NCBI RefSeq assembly: GCF_032062135.1
Contig: NC_092869.1
Location: 43,786,573 to 43,850,572 of the forward strand
DNA length: 64,000 nucleotides
Direction of reading: 5' to 3'
From: Pyxicephalus adspersus
Lineage: Eukaryota > Chordata > Amphibia > Anura > Pyxicephalidae
Shown: piece after piece, positions 22,651-35,713 of the stretch
Layout of the letters: every line of letters begins with the position of its first letter
How positions within the stretch are numbered: position 1 is the stretch's first letter
Program-made: the position numbers and the translations under genes
Notes under the pieces: model-generated
The model's database searches: none
What the model was told of the DNA's origin: nothing
What the model saw: the letters and a program-made list of their open reading frames with translations, nothing else

Positions 22651-25640
22651 GTGGCCACACTGAGTGAGGGAAACGTTCCTTCTCTTAACCTTCCAATAAC
22701 ACTCATCTATAAGGGGAAACATTTTATAAGCTGTGAATTTACTGAAAAAGCCCCAAAACGGTCGACCATCTGTTTTTTTAATGGGTTCTCTCATCCCGCC
22801 AGACAATTCAGTGATTCCCCCTTAATATTATTAATGACTTGTTGGCTACTGTAGGTGCGTGGCTGCTGACACGCTGAAATGCGACCATTTGGGAACGCAG
22901 CAAAGCGTCATGGGAGATTGTGGCCTTAAATCAACCTTCAGACCGAATGAATATCTTGCAGCTAATTTTACATTTCATCCACCGCATTTTGATCCCTGAA
23001 CATAAGCCCTGCAATCACGGCTTCCAAAACGCAGGACGCTCGCTCGAAGGAATCTCCAGTGCTGCAAATCCAGACGTTTCTCACTCCATTTCCTGAAATG
23101 TAGACGATTTTCTGGGCGCTGGCCTCAGTTCCTCTCCGGCCTGGTGACGGTCCAAAGATGCAAGATTTATATCTCCCTCTACAGACAAATAACTCAATCT
23201 TGTATCGGGTTTAGGCCGCGCACAGAAAGCAGGTTCTCATTAGAACAGACTCAACCTTTAGGGATATAATGTTGCTCCAGCATACCTCATTCTTTAGAAA
23301 AGAAAACTTAACAAGCTCTTTTAGTATCAGTCCCTGCGGAAGGCACAATATCTGCATGTTAGGATTAGGTGTATTATTGTAACATTAAGGTTACCGCACA
23401 TCGGAGTCACATGGACGCATTTATTGATTGCTGCTGCAGACACAATGGAGGTGAAATTAAAGGGGCATTCGGGTCCAATAGAAAAGCTTTATCAGAGGCG
23501 GCTGTATGCGCTTCCAGTGTTCTTAATTTTTTCTGTGCCGTCATTGATTCTCTCCATTGGCACCTCTTATTGTAATATAAGAGTATGAAAGGGTCACCTG
23601 TGCATTTCTATGCTATGTAGTAAAAAACTAACTGATTTAATTCAACTACTACTAATAAAAAAATTGAAGTTTTAGATGAATGCATTTGAAAATACACAGG
23701 GAAACCAAGTCAAGGCACCCCTAAAAAAAGTGATATCTGAGTTCCCGGCTAGTCTATAGCAATGCACAGACAGCAGGCTGACATTGTTATATGACTACTT
23801 ACCCTCAAGGAGTGTGACCCTATTATTTCCAAGCTGCAGTTATTTATTTATGTGGTCCCAGTCCCGCCTTTTGAAACTGAGATTTGAGATATAATTGATC
23901 TTTTCTCTTATCCTGGGTCTACCCTTCTGAGTTCTACGTCAAACTTTTTCTGTTCCAAGCACTGCATTTTTATATACAGTATATTGTGTACGCTAATGTA
24001 CTGCAGTCCATATAAATAAATTCCCAACATATCACAATACACATCAACAGTATTCTTGGTGTATAGTTCGCCTTTTATCATAAATCAGCCAACTTTGTGC
24101 TGCAGTCCGTGACATTGCCTAGGCTGAGATGATGTCATCGGTCTGTTGCAGGCAGGAGGAAGCATTTCCTTCTTCTCCCAGTGATCAGAGTGCAACTATG
24201 TAACTTTGTAGCCAGCCTAAATGTGAGAGGTTGCAGCAGGGACTTATCTGTAATATATATATCTTATGTGATTGTGTCATCCTTACGATGGAATCTCAGG
24301 TCATCTTGGATGATGGGTGAACAAACATGGCTCCATTCTTCTGGAGAGAAAAGCAGATGAAGTCATTGTCAGTATTTGGATCTCAGTGACAGATAGATCT
24401 GTTTTGTGATATTTGATTTTCACACCCTGCACCACTCAAAGAAGCATTTACAGTATCTCAGATTCCAGAACATCATGTGTAGTGCAATATTACATTGCTC
24501 CCACATTTCCAATTTTTCACTGGCGCCTGCACATCTTGGAGATTGCATTCCATATCCTCACATCATATATTCTGCCTGCAAAACAGACTTCGGAGATCTG
24601 TAAAACAGCCCAATAGGTCTCTGCCCCTCGCAGGTGTCAGAGGGTGAAGGTACCCCATTAATACCCAACAATGCTTTGCCATGAGCAGTGGCCCCCAGAT
24701 CCCCCATGGGTTGCAGAGTTTGTATCCAGGCCTGGGGAAGGTACATGGGCCCCATGTGCACGCTTTGTCTGCGCCCTCCCAATAAATTCTTTATACAATC
24801 TGATAATATATTTTTTAGTGTTACTTCATAAACTCAGCTGAGCTTTTAAGCACTTTCCAGCCCCGAGCTCCCGATAAATAGGTCAGCGGAGGGACTATAA
24901 TAGAATTAACGGTGGTGTTTGTGCTGAACGCTCTTCGCTGTCTTGGAATACATGAAATCAGAATCTGTGAGCTGCAGATTCTATGCACAAATCCTCAATG
25001 ATTGAACAGCTGCTGCCATCTTTGTACCTGATGTTGCAGAAGATTCCATCAAAATCTGATTATGGTCTTGTGAGCTGCGTCATGGTATGTGAAAGTGATA
25101 TGAAGGAGGGGATTACATCCTCAGACTGATCCCCGTTTTTCATTAGTTGCTGATGAAGCCAAAGGGTTAGGATATAGAAATAAAGGGTCACTCCATGCAA
25201 AATAGTGTGTGACATAACTGAATATTAGCTTGAGGGAAGAATAAAAATTCCTAGCAGAGTTCTCAAATTGTATGTGACCACATTGGGCAGATGTTTCATC
25301 TTTTCTGTCCCAATGAAGACACAGTTGGTAATAAAATACCCAAAGAGGCTCTCATATTTCCCTGCTCTATACTAATCTTAATCAATCTCACCTTTACAAC
25401 TATATATCCAGGTTTGCACTTTGTAAGCAGGAAGAGACCCTTTTTAATATTAGAGAGTCCATAGTGAAGTGCACAAGAGCTTACAGTCACTTGGTGGATG
25501 AATGGTGGAGGTAACAATAGAGCTCAGCAATACATTTCCTAAATGGCTATAAACTGTAATCAATACTCTAAACAGTCCTGACATAACAAAGAGAAGGAAT
25601 GCTGGATGGACAAATCAATAAATGGCGGATCGATGATAGC
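22651..25640. other. Unique sequence, no gene recognised
   Basis: Three kilobases without an obvious repeat. 22850-23260 has the even composition seen in conserved non-coding DNA, but that cannot be judged from one sequence. Short frames on both strands lack domains. Confidence 0.45.
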
Positions 25641-26335
25641 AGAAAAAAATACACAGGAGATAATCACTAGGAGATTCACCAGGATAGGATCACAAGGAGA
25701 GTCACCAGAAGAGATTCACCAGGAGAGAATCACCAGGAGTCAACAAGAGAAAGTCAACAAACTTCAATAGGTGAGAACTATAAGGAGTAAAGGCCAGGAA
25801 AAGTCTACCAGGAGAGAGTCACCAGAAGAGATTCACCATTGGAGAATCACCAGGAGAGAGCGACCAGGACAGATTCACCAGGGGATTCACCAGAATTAAT
25901 TTATCAGGACAAGATTACCAGGAGAGGAAAACCTGGAAAAAGTCACAAGCAGAGGATGGCTGGCAGAAAAAGAAAATAACCAAAAGGGAATCACTAGGAG
26001 ATGATCACGAGGAGAGCAGGTAAAAGTCATCTAGAAGAGATTCACCAGGAGAGAATCACCAGAGGAGATTTACCAGCAAGGGTCACCAGAAGAGGATTAC
26101 CAGGACAGAATTACTAGGAGAGTCACCAACGTAGGATTACCAGGGGGAAACACTACAAGAGTCACTAGAAAAGATTTACCAGGACAGGGTAACCAGGAGA
26201 GGATCACTAGAAAAAGAAATGGACCAGAAGGGGAGAATAACCAGGAGAAAACACTATAAGAATCATTAGAAGAGATTTACCAGGAGAGAGTCAACAGAGG
26301 ATCACCAGATGAAAATCACCAGGAGAGAGTAAGTT
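25641..26335. repeat. Purine-rich tandem repeat, unit near 18-20 bp
   Basis: Imperfect units of the form GATTCACCAGGAGAGAATC and AGTCACCAG repeat for about 690 bases. The plus strand is A/G-rich, the opposite bias to 20990-22650. It ends directly at the SINE that begins at 26350. Confidence 0.8.
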
Positions 26336-26349
26336 TCTTATAGTTTATT

Positions 26350-26680
26350 TAGGACACAATGGTTCAGTGGTTAGCATTCTGGCCTTTGTAGTGCTGGGTC
26401 CCAGATTCAAATCTCAGCCAGGACACTATCTGCATGGAGTTTGCAGGTTCTCTCCATGTTTGTGTGGGTTTCCTCCAGGTACTCCTGTTTCCTCTTGCAA
26501 TCCAAAAACATGCAACTAAGTTAATTGTCTTCCCCCCAAACTTGTCCTTAGCCTGTGTCAATGACTATAGTAGGAACATTAGATTGTGAGCTCCTTTGTC
26601 AGCTAGTGACATGAGTATGGACTTTGTACTGAACTGAGTAATGTGATGGCGCTATATAAATACGTGTAATATTAATATTC
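26350..26680 (+). mobile_element. tRNA-derived SINE, full length, diverged
   Basis: Head ACACAATGGTTCAGTGGTTA (A box TGGTTCAGTGG at 26359-26369), B box region decayed to AGATTCAAATCTC near 26403. Body has GTGGGTTTCCTCCAGGTACT and CCAAAAACATGCAACTAAG. The 3' end has TAGATTGTGAGCTCCTTTG, then ATGGCGCTATATAAATACG. The mutated B box suggests it is no longer transcribed. Confidence 0.85.
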
Positions 26681-27519
26681 AGTATTGGTTCATCAGGCTT
26701 TTCCCAGAAGTTCCCTTTCACATAACTTTGCACTGCAAAACCTATTTCTCATGCTTGTAGGTGGAACGGCAGGGAGAGGTCAGGGCTAGAAACAGGGAAC
26801 ACACTGCAATGTCTTATTCTATTCCAGGGTTATTAGGTATATGAAAAGAACAGAAATGCGAGTACTAAAGGAGCCAAATCCTAAGAATGACTGACAGGGT
26901 AAAAATTATGCACTGTACACTCCTAACTACTGGGCACATATGCACAGAATATTAGCTCATGCTTATGACCTCTCCCTTGCTTGCAGCAGTTCAATTAAAA
27001 AAATCACAAGTAGATCCCCCTTTTTTCTTAAAAAAGTGTAGGGATATTTAGGGTTTGTCGCGGTGTCATTAGGCCTTTGGTCTTCAGTTTGCCGCAGATC
27101 TCATTGTATAGCAGATTCAGACACAACAACCCACTGAAAGGGTTAAGCACAAGGCGCGTGCGGCTGCATGTTTCCTGGAGGCAGAGTGACCACGCAGCCA
27201 TAAAATTGTGTCATTTTATTGCCTTATTCAAAGCAAATTGATTTCTACATCTCTCAGGGTGTCCACCATATTTTATACTTCTGGTTTAAATCTTCGTGGC
27301 AGACATGTCATTGAGGACCCTGGAGGATAATCATTTCTAGCATGGATATACAACAGGGAATTTATTTAATGCATCAGCATGTTTGTAACATAAAAAATAA
27401 CCGACCGGAGAGGATCAGTTCAGATGTGTGAGAGTCTGAGCTATGCTGCGAGGGAACTCCAGCCTATGCCATGGACACTTTATAACTTAAAGTCTGAGTC
27501 AGGGAGTTGTCTAGGTGGA
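26681..27519. other. Unique sequence, no gene recognised
   Basis: No feature is recognisable. Confidence 0.45.
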
Positions 27520-27665
27520 GAGAAATTCAAAAATGATCAATGAGCAATAACTCCAAACCATAATGTCAAAATTATTTATTTTAAAATAACAAGCCATCGC
27601 TTTTCAGGGGCTGAGCTATGGTGCCTTCATCAGGGTTAAAATGACTTTTGAATTCTCATCGTTTG
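27520..27665 (+). mobile_element. Short bipartite-core element, diverged
   Basis: Core ATCGCTTTTCAGGGGC at 27596-27611 and GCCTTCATCAGGGTT at 27623-27637. GAGAAATTCAAAAATGAT near 27520 and ATGACTTTTGAATTCTC near 27641 are roughly inverted and may be its ends. Confidence 0.4.
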
Positions 27666-27709
27666 GCACGGTTTTCTTGATTATTCTTTGTTTGCTTGAT
27701 TTCCCTTTG

Positions 27710-28220
27710 AGACACTTAAAGAGAAAGTAAACCCAAAACTACCCAAAACAAAAAAACTTTGAAGGTTTCTTCCATCTGGTCCTGCGTCGGCCCAAAGATG
27801 GATACCAGGACGACACAGGACCCGATGGAAGAAACCTTTCGCCAGGCGCTGTCATCTTCTCCTCTTCTTTCGGGTTCTTCTTCTTACGTCACCCTACATA
27901 GGCTCGAGATCGGGTGACCTAGATTGGGAAAAAAACTTGCCGATCTCACTAGGCATGTGTGAGATGGGCATTTTTTCTTTTGCTTTTGATGAAAAAGCTC
28001 CTTCTAGGCATGCCTGAGCAGCCAAGAGTCTCCCGGGAAGCGTGACGTAGGTATCCTTGGTGGCTCCGCGCTCCCATTCAGTCTTGATCAACTAGGCGAC
28101 TTTTTTTTTTTAAAGGGTGTTGCACTTAAAAAAAACATGAACTAACAGAATGTTTTCTTTAAATAAAAGGGTTTTCTACCCTTTCATGTAAAATAAAAAT
28201 TCTGAGTTTAGGGACACTTT
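27710..28220 (+). repeat. About 500 bp dispersed repeat, second copy
   Basis: Same family as 11740-12262: a central AGGCATGTGTGAGATGGGC, GCGCTCCCATTCAGTC and TTTCTACCCTTTCATG followed by AAAATAAAAATTCTGAG, ending in GACACTTTAAGC. The left end (TTAAAGAGAAAGTAAACCC) is roughly an inverse of the right end, hinting at terminal inverted repeats. Confidence 0.65.
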
Positions 28221-28820
28221 AAGCATGTCTGCCCATTCTAGAAACAACCACTGCATTGCTTCACCAAAAGAATATACAATGGATCCCACATATGAGCAAT
28301 CCTAGATACACATCTTTAATCCAAACCTACCCAGTAAGATATTTTGGAGCAGGAAAATGATGAAAGTTTAAAGTAAAGCTGGAGTCTATATTGTAATGTA
28401 TGTTAGCTTACCTTGCTTCGTTCAGATCTGTTTTTATTTTTCTGTGACTTTTACCATAGGTGACAACACCATTGCTGGGACAAGGACTTTCCGCACAGCA
28501 CAACCACCCCAACACATGGATGATGCCATTGAAGCAATGTGCTACCCCCTCCTCCCCAAGACTCTGTCCCCTGGCTGACACTTGCATTTTGTACCTTTTA
28601 TTAGCAACAAGCCAACATGCTGCAGGAGCCAAGCTATGGACCCTTCTTCTGGGACAGAACCACCTCCAGGTCTTTTGGTGTGGCCAAATAAGCAATGAAA
28701 ACTTACTTACAACAAAAATAAAAGTTTATAGATTTAAAAGCAAAAAAAGTCCCCATATTATAAATAGTTAAGTAAGGTCTGCCACTTCCCAAATGAGAGA
28801 CATACTTTGTAGAACTACAC
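28221..28820. other. Unique sequence, no gene recognised
   Basis: Overlapping short frames on both strands between 28396 and 28771 have no recognisable domain. Confidence 0.4.
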
Positions 28821-29330
28821 AAATAATGGGCTTATGATTGCTCATAAGCAATCTAAAAAAAGCAGGGAGTTTCGATGGTACAACGCTTAATAAAACATCA
28901 AAGAAACTTTATTGATAAGCTATTTACAAAAGCAATTTTGACACATAAATGGCATATGTTTCTAAATGCAAACACAACTTCCTGAATCAGTACACAAATG
29001 AACAAAGGCATAAAGCTCACTATTTTAAACCCAACGCGTTTCGCAGTATGAAACCAACCTCTTCAGGGGAAGGAGAATTATCACATTGGTTTTTCTAGAG
29101 ACTTTTGTTGCTAACATGAAACAACAATGTAAAAGAAACACTATAAAAAAAAGAAGAAACTAATTTTTGTTGTATACATATACATATGTGTAATTTTCCT
29201 CTTTTGTGTTGTGGATATTATTAATTCTTTAAAGTGTAATTCATCAACGAAAACCTTATTCAGAAAAAATTGTAAATGAAACAAGGTTAAGGTGTGATCC
29301 ACTTTATGAACATTCATAAGCCCATTATTT
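28821..29330. mobile_element. 510 bp element with perfect 17 bp terminal inverted repeats and a bipartite core
   Basis: AAATAATGGGCTTATGA (28821-28837) is the exact reverse complement of TCATAAGCCCATTATTT (29314-29330). Inside, CCAACGCGTTTCGC starts at 29031 and CTCTTCAGGGG ends at 29069. No transposase is encoded. No convincing flanking target duplication is seen, so the exact ends or class remain open. Confidence 0.75.
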
Positions 29331-31255
29331 GGGGGGTTTTGTAAACTTTTAAATATCTATTTTAATGCAGTGCTCTAAGAAAACAAAGAAACATTTATTG
29401 TGTTCTAGAATAATGGACATTTAAAGTACTTTCTACAGTCATAGCCTCTATTGTGCACTCACAAGCAACACTCCATAATGTCCCTTGATCCGTCGCATTT
29501 TCCTGACTCTCTGGATGAAAGTTTTTTTCATCCATCATTTGTGAAAGTATTTGGCTGCTTTGTGTCAATAAAATTAAATGATAAAGATATCCAATAATGC
29601 CGTTCCTTATCTACAAATCTCAACATGGCCTCTGCTACATCCATTAATGTGTCCGAAAAGATTAAAATATCGAACTCGGCTCGATGGTGACATGACAAAT
29701 GGTAACAAAAGAGTATTGTGTGTGTTCGCAGTCAGTGTGAGCAATTCCTGGATAATATTTCTTGCACGGTGCACCGCGAGGGAGATTCATGAGCTGATAT
29801 TAGGGAATTTCTAATACATTGACGAATAGATGGAAACATTATTACACTCTGACATTCCTTCTAACCCAATGACCTCATAATTGATTAGAGATTAATACGG
29901 AAAATCAGGGCACTGCTGATGAGAAGAGCAACAAGACTTCCAATGATTTCTCATCTACTGCCAGAGTCATACTGGTATCAGACGAATATCTCCATCTTCA
30001 AAGTGCAAAAAGTTTTATTTATTTACTTCTTTGCCTGTTTTGTCTTAAATTGGATGTATATAAAATCCCTAACATATCAAGGTCATTAAAATAATTCCAG
30101 ATGATCCTGCAAAGAAGGCCCCCATTCCCACAATTTGTCCCTGTTTCCCAATTGTGCCCCTGCATTGTCATTCTGTCACATACTGCCATAGAGGGGACAA
30201 GGGATGTCCGAAAAGGCTGGATTGGGTTTATGAAAGGTTGCCTTGAACCCCATTGGTGTCCATTGGAGAGGTATTTCATTCTAATCATTTAGAATGGATC
30301 ATTTGTCAAACCTTTGTTGTGTAAGAAGGAATGGAGAACCAAGAGATGTCATGAAGAGTATTTTTCAAAATTGCAAAATGGTGGAGAGAGGTTCAATATA
30401 TGCGGCAACAATAAAAATATAAAATTCTGAAAACTTTGCCTATTGGATGCATTTGAGTGCAGTTGAGGACTTTGAATTTAGTGTTTGTGTTAATAAAACA
30501 AAAAATTATTTAGGGCTTTCATTAAATTTTATCGGGGCCCTTTTCCTGGGTCTGGGTGACCCACAATAGTAAGGATGTGAACATACGGTCTCCTTTTCTG
30601 TCACATATCAAGCCAGGTGCCTTACTTAAACATGGGGTTCCCACTGTTGTGTGTTATTGGGCATCTTCACCACATTTTTTCCCTCAGATTGGGAAAGTGG
30701 AGGATTTTTAGGGGATGGCTTATGGAGGAATCTAAAAGCCTCCTTTAGTAGGGGCAACTGTCCAAGGAATAGGTACTGGGGTACATAACTACCCCTGACT
30801 CATGATTCCCAGAAAGGGTTCAAAGTTCAAATACTGAATAAAAAGACGTCAACTAAAATAGACAAACACACATTTGCCAATTTTAAAAATATCCTTTATG
30901 TCCTGAAAGTAGATCTGACTTACGTTGTCTGTATCTTTTTAAACTGTCCAATTTCTGTCAAAAAAAGCACAGGATATCCACAGTGATATAATTTACCACA
31001 TTTGGTCATTTTTATTGTGAGTGACATTGTTATTTTACTACTGAAATGTCAAAAAACTGCACATTTGAATGGATTGTGTTTGGTGAGAGCCTGTGTCTGA
31101 TTTTTTTGGCTTTGTGTTGTCCATTGAGGGTATTCGCACCTGGCTTCCTGTAAAGGTGACAACCTAAACAAGTTGCTTGCCTCCTCCATATTTCTTCTTT
31201 TGATGCCAACCTGTTGGACACATGAAGCTCGTGATGAGTAGTCGCATGACTATGA
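29331..31255. other. Unique sequence, no gene recognised
   Basis: Non-repetitive, AT-moderate. Short frames only. Confidence 0.45.
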
Positions 31256-32160
31256 TGGGTAATAAAGCTGCCAAACAATAATGGTCACCATTTCCATAAT
31301 TGTCCTTTAAATCCTGTTATTGGTCACATGGAGCTATAGTTGAGTAGGACTATCCTCCAACAAGATAAAACTGTTAAACCACGATGGCTGCCACGTGTCT
31401 GTTCCTTTCTACTACACCAACTCCTTGAGCTTACACTATCTGGTCGCAGTTTGCTAGAGAAAAGAGTTGCTGAACCATAATGGCTGCCACTTCCATATAT
31501 TTTCCCTTACTCTCCATTTTATTGGACTCAAAGAGTGCTCACGGTGTGGTCACATAACTATCCTGCAGAGGTATAAAGCCCCTAAATCATCAAGACCCCC
31601 ACTTCCAAATATGTTCCTATAATCCCATGTTATTGGACACATGGAGCTTTGGTTGAGTAGTCCCATGAATATCCTGCAAGAGGATAAAACTGTTAAACCA
31701 TCATGGCTGCCTCGTGTCTGTTCCTTTCTACAACGCCAACGTGTTGAGCTTGCACTGCCTGGTCGCAATTTGCTAGAAAATAACATGATGGCTGCCACTT
31801 CCATATATTCTCTAATAATCCCATTTTATTGGACTCAAAGAGTGCTCACGTTGTGGTCCTGCAAGAGAATAGAAGTGTGAAACCATCATGGCGGCCACAT
31901 GTATGATTTTTCTACAAGGCCAATTTATTGGAGCTTTCACTATGTGGGTCACATTTCTAGAGAATCATTTTCCTGAACCATGATGGCGGGCACTTCCACA
32001 TGTTGCCCATACTTCCCTCCTAATGGAGTTCTTGTTGAGTAGTCATATGACTATTTCAATCACTAAACCCTCAATGCCACCACTTCCATATATGTTCCTA
32101 TAATTATTGGACACACTGCAAGCTGTTGAACCATCATGGCCATCAACTCCATATTATTTC
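31256..32160. repeat. Degenerate minisatellite with about 319 bp higher-order period
   Basis: Units share CATCATGGCTGCCACTTCCA, TTATTGGACACATGGAGCT and TAGTC(C/A)(C/T)ATGACTATCC. The block GTGTCTGTTCCTTTCTAC at 31395 recurs at 31714. Several units contain ATGGCGGCC or ATGGCTGCC, similar to the YY1 site. Confidence 0.7.
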
Positions 32161-33425
32161 CCATAAAATAATAGAAAGGAGTAAAGTGCATTCAGTGTTC
32201 TTTATTCTCCTCTTTCCGCCATTCCTGAAAATGGGTTACAGATTAATCACTGACCTCATTATCTCTGATCAAATACATCTGTGTTATCCCGATCCTCTAA
32301 TTGTTTTATCAGCCGCCTCCCGACATTTGCTCACTTCTCTCACAGAGTCGCCCACAAATAAATCTGCAAACATGTTTTGCTTCATTTTACATTCTGATAT
32401 TTCTGAAGATCTGGAGGCTGGAAAGATGGCGCCATGCTATTTATACCGTGGCCGGGGAGGCGCTGACATGGAGTTTATTCCCAAATCCTCGACCACATCC
32501 AAAGTCTGAATCCGGGGGGGATGGCGAGGTCCCAATAAAAGTGGAGCATTACCATGGCAAAGGAAAGGCCGGGACAGAAAGCAATGTTATTATACACTGA
32601 CTGCGGATAATTATTGGAAGGTTTAAGGGACAACAAAGATTTCCGGATGCATCGCAATCTGTATTCCATAGACAATCGGCAGAGTTTGTTATTTGTCATC
32701 CGGATACAAAAAACTGTGGAGAAGCCACAGACAGCCCCAGGAAAATTCCCCCAAACCGGCATAAAAGTCCAGCTATGAGAAACAAAGAGAGGACCTTGCC
32801 AACAGAGCTTACAATCTATAAGGTGTGGAAAATTGTAGTATACAATGGTAGGGAGATATGGAATGGTTGCATAGAGAAACTACCAATTTTCCCAAATTTG
32901 CTGCAACATTTAATTATAAGCACATACTCACTTTCTGTTTTTTCTTAGTCCCTCTACAAATTCTCACAAATACCTGGTGATCCTGCCAATGGCATTTACC
33001 TAATGTAGCTTCCTGTGATGGAGTGACAATGAAGCTGCACTACTCCCGTATTCAGAGCAGAGTTGTCATGTACACTGCGCCTGTTTGCACTGTAGTGGGA
33101 ACAGTGTTATTGATTGACATCTCTGTAGCTTGTCAATCAGCCTCCTGGCCACTCCTATTCCCACCTATTGTGTTTTAGATTGACAGCACTGATCCCTCCC
33201 ACTGTGACCTGCAGTGTCTGAGAGGGGTGGCGTGTGGGACAAATGATGTCAGATTTATCTCAGTCTGGGAAGGTAATGGAAGTTTCTTTGTTAAAGTTAT
33301 GTGAATCGTCCATCACATGGTAATTGGATTTGGGGCTTGTGTAGATTATTATAGATATATTTTGTACCGACTATATTTTCATATTTTAGTGGAGAAGAGG
33401 GTTTAAATATGTCAATGCAAATAAT
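32161..33425. other. Unique sequence with a small LINE 3' fragment
   Basis: 32805-32875 has GAGCTTACAATCTATAAGG and GGGAGATATGGAATGG, a reversed LINE 3' UTR scrap. The rest shows no gene; frames of 127 and 99 codons at 32126-32600 overlap each other and lack domains. Confidence 0.45.
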
Positions 33426-34290
33426 TAGGCATTTCAGGAGATGGACCCAGTGCACTCAGCAATCAGGCACACCCCCTCACTGATCAGACGCCTCTCTTCT
33501 TTCATCAGACACCCCCCCTTCTGATCAGGCACACCTCTCTTTGATAAGACACTCCCCTTATTTGAACAGACAACCCCCCTCATCAATCAAGTATGCCTAC
33601 TTTTTAATCGGACACACCCCATCTTTGATCAAACATGCCCTCACTTTAATCTGACACACCCCTTCTTTTATTAGACATGTCTTCTCTTTTTATCAAAGAT
33701 ATCCTCTTTGATCAGACACTCCCCCTCTTCAATAAGACACACCTCCTCTTCAATCAGACACACCTCCTCTTTGATCAGACACACCTCCTCTTCAATTAGA
33801 CACGCCTCCTATTTGATCAGGCACACCCCATCCTTGATCGAACATGCCCCCTCTTTAATGCTGCACACCCCATATTTATTCAGATACACCTTCTCTCTGA
33901 TCAGACACACCTTCTCTTCAATCAGAGGGCCTCCTTTTTTGATCAGACACATCCCATCTTTGATCAAACATGCCCCCTCTTTATTGTGAAACAACCTTTC
34001 TTTAATCAGACACACCTCCTCCCTGATCAGACACTCCCCTTCTTTAATCAGACACTCCCCTTCTTTTATCAGACACACCTCCTCTTTAATAAGACACACC
34101 CCTGATTTGATCAGACACACCTCCTGTTAAATCAGACACACCCCTGATTTGATCAGACACACCTCCCATTTAATTGGACACACCCCTGATTTGATCAGAC
34201 ACACCTCCTGTTTAATCAGACACACCCCTGATTTGATCAGACACACCTCTTGTTAAATCAGACACACCCTTGATTTGATCAGACACACCC
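33426..34290. repeat. 21 bp minisatellite
   Basis: About 40 units of CCTCCTCTTTGATCAGACACA with variants. From about 34085 a 40-42 bp dimer (CCTGATTTGATCAGACACAC plus CTCCTGTTTAATCAGACA) is amplified with much higher uniformity. Because 21 is a multiple of three, repetitive frames (IRHTSS on plus, CLIKEG on minus) stay open; these are not genes. Each unit carries a TGATCA palindrome. Confidence 0.9.
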
Positions 34291-35664
34291 CCGCGGTAGA
34301 AGTCTGTATGAAGCCATCGGTAATGGGGGGAGTGACTGTCACTCAGCTCTGCCAGAACAGAGCATAAAGAAGCAGAATGAAAAAGGTCACCTGTCCTTTT
34401 ACTCGGTGCTCCAATTATCTTTTAAAGACTCTGCTGTCCAATCTACTCAATAGAGACTCGAATTGGAGGGTTTAAGGTCATCTGTCTTAGTGGAAATCCA
34501 GCAAAAAGCTGATTGAACTGAATAATATCATTGAACTAAAAGCAGATATGAGATCTGAATACAAATCTCCAGCAAACTCCCTGAGCCACAGCCGACACAA
34601 CGAACAAGTTATTTCATACCAAACCCAGCAATGATTTAATTGTCTCTGCACAGCCAGCGTTATGTATGGGGAGGCTCAGAACAGAGAGATCACATTGTCA
34701 GGTAACTCCGCTTATTACCTGACCCGCTCCACACAAAACCCATTGTAGTCACAACAGTCAGAGAACTTCCATGGATAACAAAGGACTCGCTCTGCCTTGA
34801 CGAAGTGCTTTATATTCAGGCCTGACGCTGAAAGCAAACAGAAATTATATTGTCCTAGAATGATTCCAACTTAACAAGGAACTCAGGTGATAACGATGAA
34901 TAAAGCTCATGAATTCGAGATTTTACAAAAAATGATCTGTGAAGCAGTAAAGACACTCCGAAATGTAAAATGATGGTCTCAGGGTTTGAACAATGTCTCG
35001 ATACAACACTGCGGTATATGTCAGAGCTATATGATGTATATTAGTAGTGTGTGACTATGGTGTTCTCTGTACAACACTGTGGTATATTTCAGAGCTATAT
35101 AAATGTATAATAAAAGTCCATTGCCCTGATCATGTAGAGTTAACAGAGTGACATCTTCACAATAATACATAATAAGCAAGTAGCACTTCCCCAGCAGACA
35201 GGACCTCTTTATAATGATAAATTACTTTTCCGCACATTTTTCCTGCAGCAGTCGGAGGATGTAGTAAACATTTATTCCGAGTAACGGGATGCGGCCGTGT
35301 AATGTGGAATCCATTGATCCTGTCCTGAATGTCTTGTGGATTGTTTTGAAGTGTTTCTCTTATTAAATAGGACGAGGCTGACGGAATAAGCAGAGATTTT
35401 AGAAGAGACGCACATAACGTACATCTTTTTCAGGGGCGGCCTGGCGATTTCAATTTAAGGCACGAAGTGCTTTCATTATTGATCAGGTAATTGCTTGCAG
35501 GAAATGTGATGTATTTTTCTTCAGTCTATAAATATGAGGCAAATTAGGTCAAGAAGAAAGCGGGATTGGAGAGGCGGTCCGGGGGGATTCATCATGTACT
35601 GTGCCCTATTCTCATACATCGCTCATACTATAATGAAGACTCGCACCTTCGCTGTAGGATGCCG
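34291..35664. other. Unique sequence with a retroelement tail at 35000-35110
   Basis: 35020-35110 contains two partial copies of CAACACTG(C/T)GGTATAT and TCAGAGCTATATAAATG, the forward version of the tails at 6216-6610. The rest shows no gene. Confidence 0.5.

Positions 35665-35713
<49 letters not shown>
35665..35713. repeat. (TCTA)12 microsatellite
   Basis: Uninterrupted TCTA tetranucleotides over 49 bases. Confidence 0.95.

Noticed and set aside
26350..26430. Possible tRNA gene (A and B box-like sequences)
   Set aside because: The stem pairings of a tRNA are lost and the body and tail match the SINE family, so it is a tRNA-derived SINE head. The same applies to the heads at 11500-11566 and 38000-38079.
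33708..34120. Repeat peptides IRHTSS (plus) and CLIKEG (minus)
   Set aside because: Both come from the 21 bp array; frames on both strands stay open because 21 is divisible by three.
33426..34290. CRISPR-like regular repeats
   Set aside because: No unique spacers; contiguous tandem units in a vertebrate-like genome.
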